Below are positions 34,123 to 41,486 of a stretch of 44,641 nucleotides of DNA, one piece after another. The DNA is from Candidatus Agathobaculum merdavium (lineage in GTDB: Bacteria > Bacillota > Clostridia > Oscillospirales > Butyricicoccaceae): NCBI GenBank assembly GCA_019115615.1, contig DXDE01000053.1, positions 1 through 44,641 on the forward strand. Reading direction: 5' to 3'. A program made the translations under genes and the position numbers. The notes under the pieces were generated by a model that worked only from the letters and a program-made list of their open reading frames with translations, had not been told where the DNA came from and searched no databases. Position 1 is the first letter of the stretch, and each line of letters opens with the position of its first letter.

Positions 34123-34902
34123 ATGGGTAAAAAAGCGCTGATGGTGGTCAGCTTCGGCACTTCTGTTCCGCAGGCGCGGCGCGCGATCGAGCAGGTCGAA
34201 GCGCAGCTGCGCGCGGCGTTCCCCGACCACGATTTCTACCGCGCGTTTACCTCCGGCATGGTCGCGCGCAAGATCGAGCGCGAGGAGGGCGTGCGCATCC
34301 CTGCACCGGCGGAACTGCTGGAGCAGCTTGCGGCCGACGACTATGACGAGGTACGCTGCCAGAGCCTGCATATCATCTTCGGGCAGGAATACGAAAAGCT
34401 GCTCGCACAGCTCGCATCTTTCCGCGACCGGTTCGCGCGCCTGCTGGTCGGCCAGCCACTTTTGTGGGACACGGCGGACTACCTGCGTCTGACGCGCGCG
34501 CTGCTGGCCGAGATGCCGCGGCTGGCCGAGGACGAGGCCTTCCTGTTCATGGGGCACGGCACCGAGCATCCGGCGAATGCCGCCTATGCGCTGGTCGAGA
34601 ACTGCTTCCGCTATCACCGCGCCGAGCGGGTGTATGTCGGCACGGTCGAAGGCTTTCCGCATCTGGACTACGCGCTCGCGCGGCTGGACGCACACGAGGT
34701 CACGCGCGTGCACCTCGCCCCGCTTATGCTGGTGGCGGGTGACCACGCGATCAACGACCTTGCGGGCGATCAGGACGACAGCTGGAAGAGCCGTCTGGAA
34801 AGCGAGGGCTACACGGTCGAAACCCATCTGCGCGGACTGGGCGAGTTTGCTGCGGTGGGCGATATCTTTGTCGATCACTGTCGTGCCGCGCAGGCGGTGT
34901 GA
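34123..34902 (+). CDS. cbiK: sirohydrochlorin cobaltochelatase CbiK
   Basis: A 259-residue class II chelatase that inserts cobalt into sirohydrochlorin. It has the CbiK start MGKKALMVVSFGTS and both metal-site histidines, H145 (MGHGTEHPA) and H208 (VAGDHAINDLAGD). No signal peptide is seen, so it is cytoplasmic, unlike some periplasmic CbiK forms. It is the last gene of the operon although it acts early; the substrate comes from CobA-HemD plus the SirC half of the CbiJ-SirC fusion. The ATG at 34123 follows GGGAGGGG. A terminator follows. Confidence 0.96.
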   Translation: MGKKALMVVSFGTSVPQARRAIEQVEAQLRAAFPDHDFYRAFTSGMVARKIEREEGVRIPAPAELLEQLAADDYDEVRCQSLHIIFGQEYEKLLAQLASFRDRFARLLVGQPLLWDTADYLRLTRALLAEMPRLAEDEAFLFMGHGTEHPANAAYALVENCFRYHRAERVYVGTVEGFPHLDYALARLDAHEVTRVHLAPLMLVAGDHAINDLAGDQDDSWKSRLESEGYTVETHLRGLGEFAAVGDIFVDHCRAAQAV

Positions 34903-34921
34903 CCGAAAAACAATAATCATG

Positions 34922-34953
34922 CGCCGGGCTCTGCGGAGGGTCCGGCGTTTTTC
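34922..34953 (+). terminator. terminator of the cobalamin operon
   Basis: A hairpin with outer stem CGCCGG (34922-34927) and CCGGCG (34942-34947), extended inward by imperfect CTC/GAG pairing, followed by TTTTTC. It sits 20 nt after cbiK and separates the operon from spoIIE. Confidence 0.8.
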
Positions 34954-35052
34954 ATGCGAAAAAATGCAAAAAGGCTATTCCCGCTCTTATTTTCCGGCAA
35001 AGCCCGCAAATTCTTTGGGATATACTGGGAAAACAAGGGAGGCCGGACAAAT

Positions 35053-37398
35053 ATGGACAAGCAAAAGACAAGGCGGGCTGCGCCGCTTTTCGTCGGCCGC
35101 GCTGCAGCCCTGCTGGCGCGGCTATGGAAGGAAGAAAATCTGCGCACGCTGACGACCGGCGTGCAGCGGTTTTTACTCTGCGCTGTGCTCGCGCGTGGTA
35201 CGGTACTGGGCGGTTATACGCCATTCGGGCTGGCGATGGCAGCGGCGCTCATGGCGCGCGGCGCAGGGTTGAGTGCGGTCGGCGGCGTGGTCTGCGGGCT
35301 GATGCTGCTGGACGACGGACTGAAAAGCGGCGTGTACATGGCGGCGGTGCTGCTCGTGCTGTGTGTGATGAGCGTGTGCGCGGGGCTGCGTATCGTGAGC
35401 AAGGCATGGTTTGCGCCTGTGGTTGCGGCGCTGGCGGGCACGGCCTGCACCTTTGTCTTTCTGCCGGTAGGTGCGGCGCTGGACATGGGGGCACTGGTGC
35501 CGTTTATTGGCGTGCAGCTGCTGACGCTCGGCGCCTGCCGGGTGTACGGCGCGGCGCTTGCCCCACCGCGCGATGAAAACGACTGGCGGCGTCCGGTGAC
35601 GCTGCTGTTCCTGATCGCGACCGTGCTGTTGTCGCTGAGCGACCTGTGCCCGCTCGGGCTGCTCTCGCCTGCGCGGGCGATCGCGCTGCTGCTGACGCTC
35701 GCGGCCGCCTACCTTGGCGGTGCGGCGCCCGGTGCGGCAGCGGGCGTTGCGCTGGGCGCGGCGATGGATATAGCAGCCGGGCAGGGGGCGCTGTTTACCT
35801 GCTGCTACGGCCTGTGCGCGCTCGTTGCCGGCCTGTTCCGCGACAGCGGGCGGATATGGTTTGCGGTGTGCGCGCTGGGGGCAGGACTATGTGCCGCGAT
35901 GCTGGGCGTTGACCACCCGCTGTTCGTGCCGATGGTGCTCGAGCTGGTGTGCGCGGCAGCGGCGTTTCTGGCGCTGCCAACGGTCGTGTGGGATGCGGTG
36001 CGGCACAGTCTGTTGCCTGATACGCTGTTGGGCGAGGCCGCGCACCGGACGGTGCGGCAGGCCGCAGGCAAATGTGCCACCGAGGCCGCGCAGGCGTTTT
36101 ATGAGCTGTATCTCGCGATGCTGAACGGCATCAGCGAGGGCAAGGCCGCGGGCGACGATAATGTGCGTGTTGTGTTCGACCGCGCGAGCGACCGCGTGTG
36201 CAAAAACTGCGTGCTGTGCTCGCAGTGCTGGCAGCGCGATTACATCACGACGCTCGCCGCGCTCAACGACGTGACGCAGCCGATGCTCCAGCGCGGGCGC
36301 GCCGAACTTTCGGATTTCCCCTACCACTTCGCCTCGCGCTGCGTACATCTGCCCGAGCTGATGCGCGCGATCAACAGCGCGTTGTTTGCGCTGCGCGAGC
36401 GCCAAAGCCTTCGGCGGCAGCAGGCAGAAAACCAGAGCCTGCTTGCGCGCCAATATGCGGGCATTACGGATATTCTTCGTCAATTGGGCGCGGAGGCGAC
36501 GCAGGATGTGACCGCACAGCCCATGATGGAGCGCCAGATCAAGCGGTACGCGGCGGCGTTCGGCTGGATCGACCGCGTTTGTGCGGTGCGCGACGCGCAG
36601 GGACGGCTGGCGGTCGAGCTGTGGGGCGAGGGCATTGCGGATGTGCTGCGGCAGGGCGAGGGCTTTTCTGCGGGTCTCAGTGCGCTGCTGGGCGTGACGC
36701 TGACCGTGCCCAAACGGGTGGAGGATGATACCGGCGCGCATCTGGAGATGCGTGAGCGCGCGCCATTCCGGGCGATCGTCGGTATTGGACGGCAGCAGAA
36801 GGAGGGCACTTCGGTTTCGGGCGACAGCGGCTGTTACTTCCTGACCGACGCGGGGGTGGCCTGTCTGCTGCTCGCTGACGGTATGGGTACAGGCGCGGCT
36901 GCCGCGCAGGACAGCCGTACGCTGGTCACCTCGCTCGAGCGGTTTTTGCGCGCGGGTATCCCGATCGCGGATGCACTCAAAGCGGTTTCGCCTGCGCTGC
37001 GGCTGCGGGCGGACGGCACGCGGTTTACCACGCTCGACGCGCTGACGCTCGACCTGTTTACCGGTCGGGCGGAGAGCCTGAAATGCGGTGCGGCGCCGTC
37101 CTACCTGCGCATGGGCGGGCAGTGGAGCGTGCTGACCGGCAAGGCGCTGCCCATCGGGCTGGCGGACGAGGACGCGCTCGGCGAGCCGGTGCCGCTGCGG
37201 CTGGGACATGGCGATCTGTGCATTTTGCTGTCCGACGGTATCTCGGATGGCATGGATGACGGCTGGGTGCGCGAACTTCTGGTCGCCCACGCGAACGAAA
37301 GCCCCAAGGAGCTCGCTATGCTGCTGGTCAATGGCGCGGCTGGACGCGGCCACGATGATGACCGCACTGCGCTTGTGCTGCGGCTGGAAAAACGATGA
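35053..37398 (+). CDS. spoIIE: stage II sporulation protein E (SpoIIE), membrane PP2C phosphatase
   Basis: A 781-residue protein with an N-terminal block of about ten membrane segments (residues ~35-300), a central oligomerisation region with a Cys cluster (VCKNCVLCSQCW), and a C-terminal PPM/PP2C phosphatase domain (~residues 575-780). Metal-binding aspartates lie in LADGMGTGAAAA, SDGISDGMDD and GHDDDRTAL. SpoIIE dephosphorylates SpoIIAA to activate sigma-F in the forespore and helps place the polar septum. The ATG at 35053 follows AAGGGAGG. An earlier in-frame ATG at 34954 directly abuts the cobalamin terminator and is rejected. Its presence implies a spore former. Confidence 0.95.
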   Translation: MDKQKTRRAAPLFVGRAAALLARLWKEENLRTLTTGVQRFLLCAVLARGTVLGGYTPFGLAMAAALMARGAGLSAVGGVVCGLMLLDDGLKSGVYMAAVLLVLCVMSVCAGLRIVSKAWFAPVVAALAGTACTFVFLPVGAALDMGALVPFIGVQLLTLGACRVYGAALAPPRDENDWRRPVTLLFLIATVLLSLSDLCPLGLLSPARAIALLLTLAAAYLGGAAPGAAAGVALGAAMDIAAGQGALFTCCYGLCALVAGLFRDSGRIWFAVCALGAGLCAAMLGVDHPLFVPMVLELVCAAAAFLALPTVVWDAVRHSLLPDTLLGEAAHRTVRQAAGKCATEAAQAFYELYLAMLNGISEGKAAGDDNVRVVFDRASDRVCKNCVLCSQCWQRDYITTLAALNDVTQPMLQRGRAELSDFPYHFASRCVHLPELMRAINSALFALRERQSLRRQQAENQSLLARQYAGITDILRQLGAEATQDVTAQPMMERQIKRYAAAFGWIDRVCAVRDAQGRLAVELWGEGIADVLRQGEGFSAGLSALLGVTLTVPKRVEDDTGAHLEMRERAPFRAIVGIGRQQKEGTSVSGDSGCYFLTDAGVACLLLADGMGTGAAAAQDSRTLVTSLERFLRAGIPIADALKAVSPALRLRADGTRFTTLDALTLDLFTGRAESLKCGAAPSYLRMGGQWSVLTGKALPIGLADEDALGEPVPLRLGHGDLCILLSDGISDGMDDGWVRELLVAHANESPKELAMLLVNGAAGRGHDDDRTALVLRLEKR

Positions 37399-37413
37399 AC
37401 ACGCGGAAGGGTT

Positions 37414-37459
37414 AAATCCCTCCCTTTTGGGCAATACTTGCTGCAAAGGGAGGGATTTT
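37414..37459 (+). terminator. 14-bp inverted repeat: spoIIE terminator overlapping the next gene's ribosome site
   Basis: AAATCCCTCCCTTT (37414-37427) is perfectly complementary to AAAGGGAGGGATTT (37445-37458), with a 17-nt loop and a TTTTC end. It begins 16 nt after the spoIIE stop and has the form of an intrinsic terminator. The 3' arm contains AAAGGGAGGG, the ribosome site of the gene at 37462, so readthrough mRNA would hide that site. Confidence 0.75.
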
Positions 37460-37461
37460 CC

Positions 37462-37719
37462 ATGGTCAAGGGTATTTCGAAGCGGGTGATCGTCGTGCGG
37501 CCGGATGGGCATGCCCCGTTTGAACAGGCAATTTTTCTCGTGCGGGACTGCGCCGTGCCGCGCAGCGACGCGGTGCGCGAGGCCTGCCGTATCGCGAGCG
37601 GCTACCTGGACGGCAAAGCAGCACGCCGTCGTGCCAGACGGCTGCATCTTGCGGCGGCATTTGCATCGGGCGCATTGCTGGCAAGCGGTGTTTGGACGAT
37701 GCTTTGGCTGCTTTTATGA
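37462..37719 (+). CDS. small conserved-looking membrane-anchored protein, function unknown
   Basis: An 85-residue protein. The N-terminal half (KGISKRVIVVRPDGHAPFEQAIFLVRD) has beta-alpha character, residues ~50-62 are very basic (KAARRRARR), and residues ~64-85 form one hydrophobic helix (LAAAFASGALLASG onward) at the C-terminus. By the positive-inside rule the N-terminal part should be cytoplasmic. I do not assign a family. AAAGGGAGGG is spaced seven nt before the ATG at 37462, but lies in the hairpin described above. It sits between spoIIE and rubredoxin; whether it is sporulation-related is open. Confidence 0.75.
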   Translation: MVKGISKRVIVVRPDGHAPFEQAIFLVRDCAVPRSDAVREACRIASGYLDGKAARRRARRLHLAAAFASGALLASGVWTMLWLLL

Positions 37720-37761
37720 AAAACAGCGGAAAAGCCGATGCATTATTGTATAGTATTTCAG

Positions 37762-37790
37762 TAGACATTTATTGAAAATTATTTTATATT
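37762..37790 (+). promoter_or_regulatory. rubredoxin promoter
   Basis: TAGACA (37762-37767) and TATATT (37785-37790) are each one base off the sigma-A consensus and are separated by 17 nt, in an AT-rich island unlike the surrounding high-GC DNA. A palindrome overlaps its downstream edge. Confidence 0.55.
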
Positions 37791-37805
37791 AATATCAGAT
37801 ATTAA
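37789..37805. promoter_or_regulatory. palindromic operator candidate in front of rubredoxin
   Basis: TTAATAT-CAG-ATATTAA is a perfect 7-3-7 palindrome that overlaps the end of the predicted -10 element and the start of transcription, the classic place for a repressor site. It does not match the Rex, PerR, Fur or FNR consensus as I know them. Confidence 0.45.
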
Positions 37806-37824
37806 CAAGAAAGGATGATACCAA

Positions 37825-37983
37825 ATGAGCAAGTATGTTTGCAAGGTATGTGGCTATATTTACGATCCGGCTGAGGGTGATCCGGATAACGGCGTAGCAC
37901 CGGGCACGGCGTTTGAGAACCTACCGGAGGATTGGGTCTGCCCGCTGTGTGCAGTAGGCAAGGACGAATTCGAGCCGGCGTAA
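37825..37983 (+). CDS. rubredoxin
   Basis: A 52-residue iron protein, the standard rubredoxin length. The FeS4 site is formed by Cys6, Cys9 ([11 protein letters not shown]), Cys39 and Cys42 ([15 protein letters not shown]). Rubredoxins pass single electrons, often to rubrerythrin, flavodiiron or superoxide reductase proteins that protect anaerobes from oxygen. No partner gene is adjacent, so the redox partner is unknown. It has its own promoter and a strong terminator, so it is a single-gene unit. AAGAAAGG precedes the ATG. Confidence 0.97.
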   Translation: MSKYVCKVCGYIYDPAEGDPDNGVAPGTAFENLPEDWVCPLCAVGKDEFEPA

Positions 37984-37995
37984 GAGCAAAAAGGA

Positions 37996-38022
37996 AAAGG
38001 CTGCCTGCGGGCAGCCTTTTTT
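37996..38022 (+). terminator. rubredoxin terminator
   Basis: A perfect 10-bp stem, AAAGGCTGCC (37996-38005) and GGCAGCCTTT (38010-38019), with a TGCG loop and six T residues. It begins 12 nt after the stop codon. Confidence 0.95.
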
Positions 38023-38059
38023 GTGAACAGATTGCAAAATGAGAAGCCGCGCCCTTGTT

Positions 38060-38088
38060 TTGACGGTATGCGGTTGGTATACTATAAA
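38060..38088 (+). promoter_or_regulatory. promoter of the DedA-family gene
   Basis: TTGACG (38060-38065) and TATAAA (38083-38088) separated by 17 nt, close to the sigma-A consensus, about 45 nt upstream of the start codon. Confidence 0.7.
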
Positions 38089-38135
38089 TACAGTCAGCCG
38101 CAGATAACCGCGGCACATGGCAGGGGTGAGATCAT

Positions 38136-38642
38136 TTGACCGCAGAGATGTTTTTCGACCTGTTTCACCAGTACGGGCTGATTTTGGTCTGTGCGGTGAT
38201 CTTTTTTGAATATATGAATCTGCCGGGCTTCCCGGCGGGCGTCATTATGCCGTCAATCGGTGTCCTGATCGCGCAGAGCCAGCTGTCGCTCGGATTGACG
38301 ATCGTGTTGAGCGTTGTATTCGGCGTGCTGGGCAGTCTGGTGATTTACGGGCTGTGTTACTGGGGCGGCGAGCCGATCATGGAGAAGCTGTTCGGCAAAA
38401 GCGAAAAGTTCCGCTCGTTCGTGCGGCGCGCGCATGAGTATATCAACGCCCAGCATGGGCGCGGGCTGGCAATCTGCCGCCTGATCCCGGTGCTGCGCAC
38501 GATCGTGTCCATTCCGGCCGGCCTGATCCGCATGCCGGTCAAGTGGTTTGTCAGCTGGTCGGCACTCGGTATCGCGGGTTGGAATGCGGCGCTGATCTCG
38601 GTCGGCTATTTTTTCAGTGAAAAGTTATTGGCTATGTGGTGA
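38136..38642 (+). CDS. DedA-family (VTT domain) membrane protein
   Basis: A 168-residue membrane protein with four to five hydrophobic segments. It shows DedA/SNARE-associated features: the early YMNLPGFPAGVI segment, GSLVIYGLCYWGGE, and the CRLIPVLRTIVSIPAGL motif with the conserved arginine and proline. DedA proteins support lipid-carrier recycling (undecaprenyl phosphate or phospholipid scrambling) and membrane potential. The likely start is TTG at 38136, seven nt after GGGGTGAG; an ATG at 38148 is the alternative. It is a single-gene unit with promoter and terminator. Confidence 0.88.
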   Translation: MTAEMFFDLFHQYGLILVCAVIFFEYMNLPGFPAGVIMPSIGVLIAQSQLSLGLTIVLSVVFGVLGSLVIYGLCYWGGEPIMEKLFGKSEKFRSFVRRAHEYINAQHGRGLAICRLIPVLRTIVSIPAGLIRMPVKWFVSWSALGIAGWNAALISVGYFFSEKLLAMW

Positions 38643-38643
38643 A

Positions 38644-38666
38644 AGCTCCCTTTGGGGAGCTTTTTT
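38644..38666 (+). terminator. terminator of the DedA-family gene
   Basis: AGCTCCC (38644-38650) and GGGAGCT (38655-38661) form a 7-bp stem with a TTTG loop, followed by a six-base T run, directly after the stop codon. Confidence 0.92.
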
Positions 38667-38710
38667 GTTGGCAGAAGGCTGGTGCTTCCGTTCTGTTACC
38701 ACTTTGCAAG

Positions 38711-38739
38711 TTGCAATCAGTGGGGCCTTATGGTACAAT
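38711..38739 (+). promoter_or_regulatory. promoter of the dusB-sigma-anti-sigma unit
   Basis: TTGCAA (38711-38716) and TACAAT (38734-38739) are separated by 17 nt. The start of transcription would fall near 38746, about 30 nt before the dusB start. Confidence 0.65.
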
Positions 38740-38774
38740 ATACTGCATGAAATTGAGCGCAGTGGGGGAGAAGT

Positions 38775-39749
38775 ATGCAAATCGGGAACGTAACGCTTGC
38801 CGGACGTATGGTGCTCGCGCCGATGGCCGGCGTGACCGACCGTGCTTTCCGGCAGATCTGCCGCGAACACGGCGCAGCGCTGACCGTGACCGAAATGGTC
38901 TCCGCCAAGGCGCTGACGTATGGCGACAAGAAAACGCCGAAGCTGTTGTCACTGGCCGAAAACGAGCATCCGGCCGCGGCGCAGATATTCGGACACGAGC
39001 CGGAAACCATGGCCGAAGGTGCGAAGATTGCGCGCGAGGTATCCGGCTGCGATATTATCGACATCAATATGGGCTGCCCTGCGCCCAAAATCGCGGGCAA
39101 CGGCGACGGCTCCGCGCTCATGCGCGATCCTGCGCTTGCCGCACGCGTGATTGAGGCGGTCGCCCGCGCGGTCGATGTGCCGGTAACCGTCAAGTTCCGC
39201 AAGGGCTGGGACGAAAAAAGCGTTAACTGTGTCGACTTTGCCCGCATGGCCGAGCAGGCCGGCGCGGCGGCGATCGCGGTGCATGGACGCACACGCGCGC
39301 AGCAGTACAGCGGCAACGCGGACTGGGATGCGATCGCCGCGGTCAAGCAGGCGGTGTCTATTCCGGTGATCGCCAACGGCGACGTTGCCGTCCCGGAGGA
39401 CGCAGTGCGCATTTTGGAGCATACCGGTGCGGATGCGGTCATGGTGGGGCGTGGTGCACTGGGTGACCCGTGGATTTTCGAGCGCGCAAACACCCTGCTG
39501 GAGACCGGTGTGTGCCCGCCGCTGCCGCCTTTTGCGCAGCGCATTGATACGGCGGTGCGCCAGATCGAACTGGCGGCAGAGCAAAAGGGCGAGCGCGTGG
39601 CGATGCTGGAAGCGCGCCGCCACGTGAACTGGTACCTCAAAGGACAAAGCGGCCTGAAGGCCTTTAAAATGCGTATCTGCGCGCTCGAGCGGTTGGAGGA
39701 GCTGTATCCGCTGGCCGAGGAACTCAAGCGTGCAGCGAAAAACGGATAA
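38775..39749 (+). CDS. dusB: tRNA-dihydrouridine synthase DusB
   Basis: A 324-residue FMN-dependent enzyme that reduces specific uridines in the tRNA D-loop. The MVLAPMAGVTDRAFRQ start, INMGCPAPKIAGNGDGSALM with the catalytic cysteine, VTVKFRKGWD, AVHGRTRAQQYSG and VMVGRGALGDPWIF for phosphate binding of FMN are all present. Length is normal for DusB/YhdG. AGTGGGGGAG lies before the ATG. A gap of 25 nt without a terminator leads to the sigma-factor gene, so co-transcription is likely. Confidence 0.96.
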   Translation: MQIGNVTLAGRMVLAPMAGVTDRAFRQICREHGAALTVTEMVSAKALTYGDKKTPKLLSLAENEHPAAAQIFGHEPETMAEGAKIAREVSGCDIIDINMGCPAPKIAGNGDGSALMRDPALAARVIEAVARAVDVPVTVKFRKGWDEKSVNCVDFARMAEQAGAAAIAVHGRTRAQQYSGNADWDAIAAVKQAVSIPVIANGDVAVPEDAVRILEHTGADAVMVGRGALGDPWIFERANTLLETGVCPPLPPFAQRIDTAVRQIELAAEQKGERVAMLEARRHVNWYLKGQSGLKAFKMRICALERLEELYPLAEELKRAAKNG

Positions 39750-39774
39750 CGACAGCGAAAGGGGGGAACAGACG

Positions 39775-40380
39775 GTGGACGAAAAGCATATCCTGACACG
39801 GGCGCGCCGCGGCGACGTGGATGCGTTCGAGGAACTGGTGCGGTTGTACGAAAAGCGCGTCTATGCGGTCGCGCTGCGATCTTCCGGCTGCCCCGAGGAC
39901 GCAGCCGATATCGTGCAGGAGGTCTTTCTGCGCGCATGGCGGTCGATCGAGTCCTTCCGCGGGGACAGCGGCTTTTCCACTTGGCTGTTCCGCATTACTA
40001 TGAACCTGTGCGTGGATCACGCACGGCATAAGCATGCCCAGCCGCAGACCCAGCCCATTGTCGTGGGTGAGGAGGAGACTGAGCGCCCGATACGGGATAC
40101 CGCGCCCACGCCGGAGGAGCATCTGGATAATCGCGAACTGGGGCGTGAGCTGGCGGCAGCTTTGGAAGAAATCAGCGAGGAACACCGCCGCATCGTGCTG
40201 CTGCGCGACGTGTCCGGCCTGAGCTATACCGAAATCGCGGAGATTCTGGAGATCAGCGAGGGGACGGTCAAGTCCCGCCTGTCACGCGCACGCATCGCGC
40301 TGCGCAAGGTTTTGCTGCGCAGAGGGAACCTTTTGCTGTCCGCCGCGTCTAACCAATTGAAAGGAGGCGGGGACGCATGA
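39775..40380 (+). CDS. ECF-type RNA polymerase sigma factor (SigW/RpoE-like)
   Basis: A 201-residue sigma-70-family factor of the extracytoplasmic-function group. Region 2 (DAFEELVRLYEKRVYAVAL, CPEDAADIVQEVFLRAW) binds core and reads the -10; region 4 (EISEEHRRIVLLRDVSGLSYTEIAEIL and GTVKSRLSRARIALRK) reads the -35. The GTG start at 39775 follows AAGGGGGGAA; the frame extends upstream into dusB without a better site. The stop overlaps the next gene (ATGA), which encodes a membrane zinc-finger protein, the usual sigma/anti-sigma pairing. Confidence 0.93.
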   Translation: MDEKHILTRARRGDVDAFEELVRLYEKRVYAVALRSSGCPEDAADIVQEVFLRAWRSIESFRGDSGFSTWLFRITMNLCVDHARHKHAQPQTQPIVVGEEETERPIRDTAPTPEEHLDNRELGRELAAALEEISEEHRRIVLLRDVSGLSYTEIAEILEISEGTVKSRLSRARIALRKVLLRRGNLLLSAASNQLKGGGDA

Positions 40381-41378
40381 GTGATGAAGAATATTTTGAG
40401 CAGCTGGTCTCGAGCAGTCTGGATGGTACGCTGACCGAGTCTGAGCGCGAAAAGCTGGACGCCCATCTGGCAGAGTGCCCCTCGTGCGCCGCGCTGAAAC
40501 AGGATCTCGAGCAGATGCGGGCATTATTTGCCGCTGAGGCTGAACTGCCCGCTGGATTGCATGATAGTATCATGCAGCGCGTCCGGCAGGAGGAACGGCT
40601 GCGCGTGGTGCAGCCGGAAAAACCGGTGCGCCGGCTGCCGGTGCTGACGATGGTGGCTGCGGCCGCGGTCGTGGTGTTGGTTGTGCTCGGCGGCGGGCTG
40701 ATGCCTGCGTTCAGCACGGTCAGCAGCACAAACGCTGCGGATACGGCTACCGCGGATGCTGGCGCTGGTTCGGACGGCGCCGGACAAATGATTCGCAGCG
40801 CGGCAGAGGACGCAGGATTGGCTGGCGGCGGCGAAGAAGCTGCTGCCGCAGAAGAGTCTGGTCAGCCGGAGAATGGGGCGGTTCAGCCCCGGGTGACCGC
40901 ACCGGAAGAGTCGGACGGCAGCACGGCCGGGCAGTCCGGCGGCACGCAAGCCTCTGGCGGAGAGACAACGGATGCGGCGGCCGATGGATCGGCTGCTGAC
41001 GGTCAAAGCAAGGTGTGGGCGGGCTTGCAGCCCGGCACGCAGGCGGAAACCGGGGACAGCGGACAGAATGCGCACCCGGAAGCTACGCTGGCAGACGCAT
41101 TGCCGTCCATTACGATTCCGGATGCGCTGCGCGGCAGCCACGTTGCGCACAGCTATCTGGCGACCGGCGGCGCGGAAATGCCTGACATCAACGGCGATCT
41201 GTTGTATACGGGCGACGGCGTGTCGTGGTTTTCGCTGGAAAACAGCATGACCACCCTGCAGGAAACCTTGCAGACGCTCGAAAACGCGGGCTTTACCGTG
41301 ACGACTTTGGATGAGGTTGGCCTGATTCTGGACAGCAAGGCGACAACATGGCTGCTGGCTGTGGCGACCGGCGTCTGA
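40377..41378 (+). CDS. membrane anti-sigma factor with N-terminal zinc finger (zf-HC2)
   Basis: A 333-residue protein. The zinc-finger motif HLAECPSC (H30, C34, C37) marks a ZAS-type anti-sigma domain. A single membrane helix lies near residues 89-110 (VLTMVAAAAVVVLVVLGGG). Then comes a long Ala/Gly/Glu/Asp/Ser-rich low-complexity stretch (~115-230), probably outside the cell, and a folded C-terminal domain (~235-333) I cannot assign. It should bind the co-encoded ECF factor at the membrane and release it on an envelope signal. Coupled to the sigma gene by a 4-bp overlap. Confidence 0.87.
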   Translation: MSDEEYFEQLVSSSLDGTLTESEREKLDAHLAECPSCAALKQDLEQMRALFAAEAELPAGLHDSIMQRVRQEERLRVVQPEKPVRRLPVLTMVAAAAVVVLVVLGGGLMPAFSTVSSTNAADTATADAGAGSDGAGQMIRSAAEDAGLAGGGEEAAAAEESGQPENGAVQPRVTAPEESDGSTAGQSGGTQASGGETTDAAADGSAADGQSKVWAGLQPGTQAETGDSGQNAHPEATLADALPSITIPDALRGSHVAHSYLATGGAEMPDINGDLLYTGDGVSWFSLENSMTTLQETLQTLENAGFTVTTLDEVGLILDSKATTWLLAVATGV

Positions 41379-41392
41379 TAAAAGCGAGCAGA

Positions 41393-41429
41393 GCGGCCCG
41401 GGGACCGTGGGTTTCCGGGCTGTCGTTTT
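41393..41429 (+). terminator. terminator of the sigma/anti-sigma unit
   Basis: GCGGCCCGG (41393-41401) and CCGGGCTGT (41415-41423) form a 9-bp stem with two G-U pairs and a 13-nt loop, followed by CGTTTT, 15 nt after the stop. Confidence 0.65.
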
Positions 41430-41452
41430 GCCCAAAGAAAGTTTGGAAGAAC

Positions 41453-41480
41453 ACACAAAATTTTTGCAGAAAATTTGTGT
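41453..41480. repeat. AT-rich inverted repeat upstream of the ncRNA/S10 promoter
   Basis: ACACAAAATTTT (41453-41464) and AAAATTTGTGT (41470-41480) form an inverted repeat with one unpaired base. It ends six bases before the -35 hexamer. It could be a regulator site or an UP-like element. Confidence 0.45.
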
Positions 41481-41486
41481 AAACGC

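Noticed and set aside
35021-35026. TATACT as a -10 element for spoIIE
   Set aside because: No acceptable -35 hexamer lies at the right distance (the position reads CAAAGC) and I could not identify a Spo0A box, so I do not list a promoter.
34954-35052. Longer SpoIIE start at 34954
   Set aside because: It sits right after the T-run of the cobalamin terminator with no ribosome site; the ATG at 35053 has AAGGGAGG.
35887-37647. Reverse-strand open frame of 586 codons opposite spoIIE
   Set aside because: Composition is Arg/His/Gln-rich as in other shadows, and it runs across the spoIIE terminator into the next gene.
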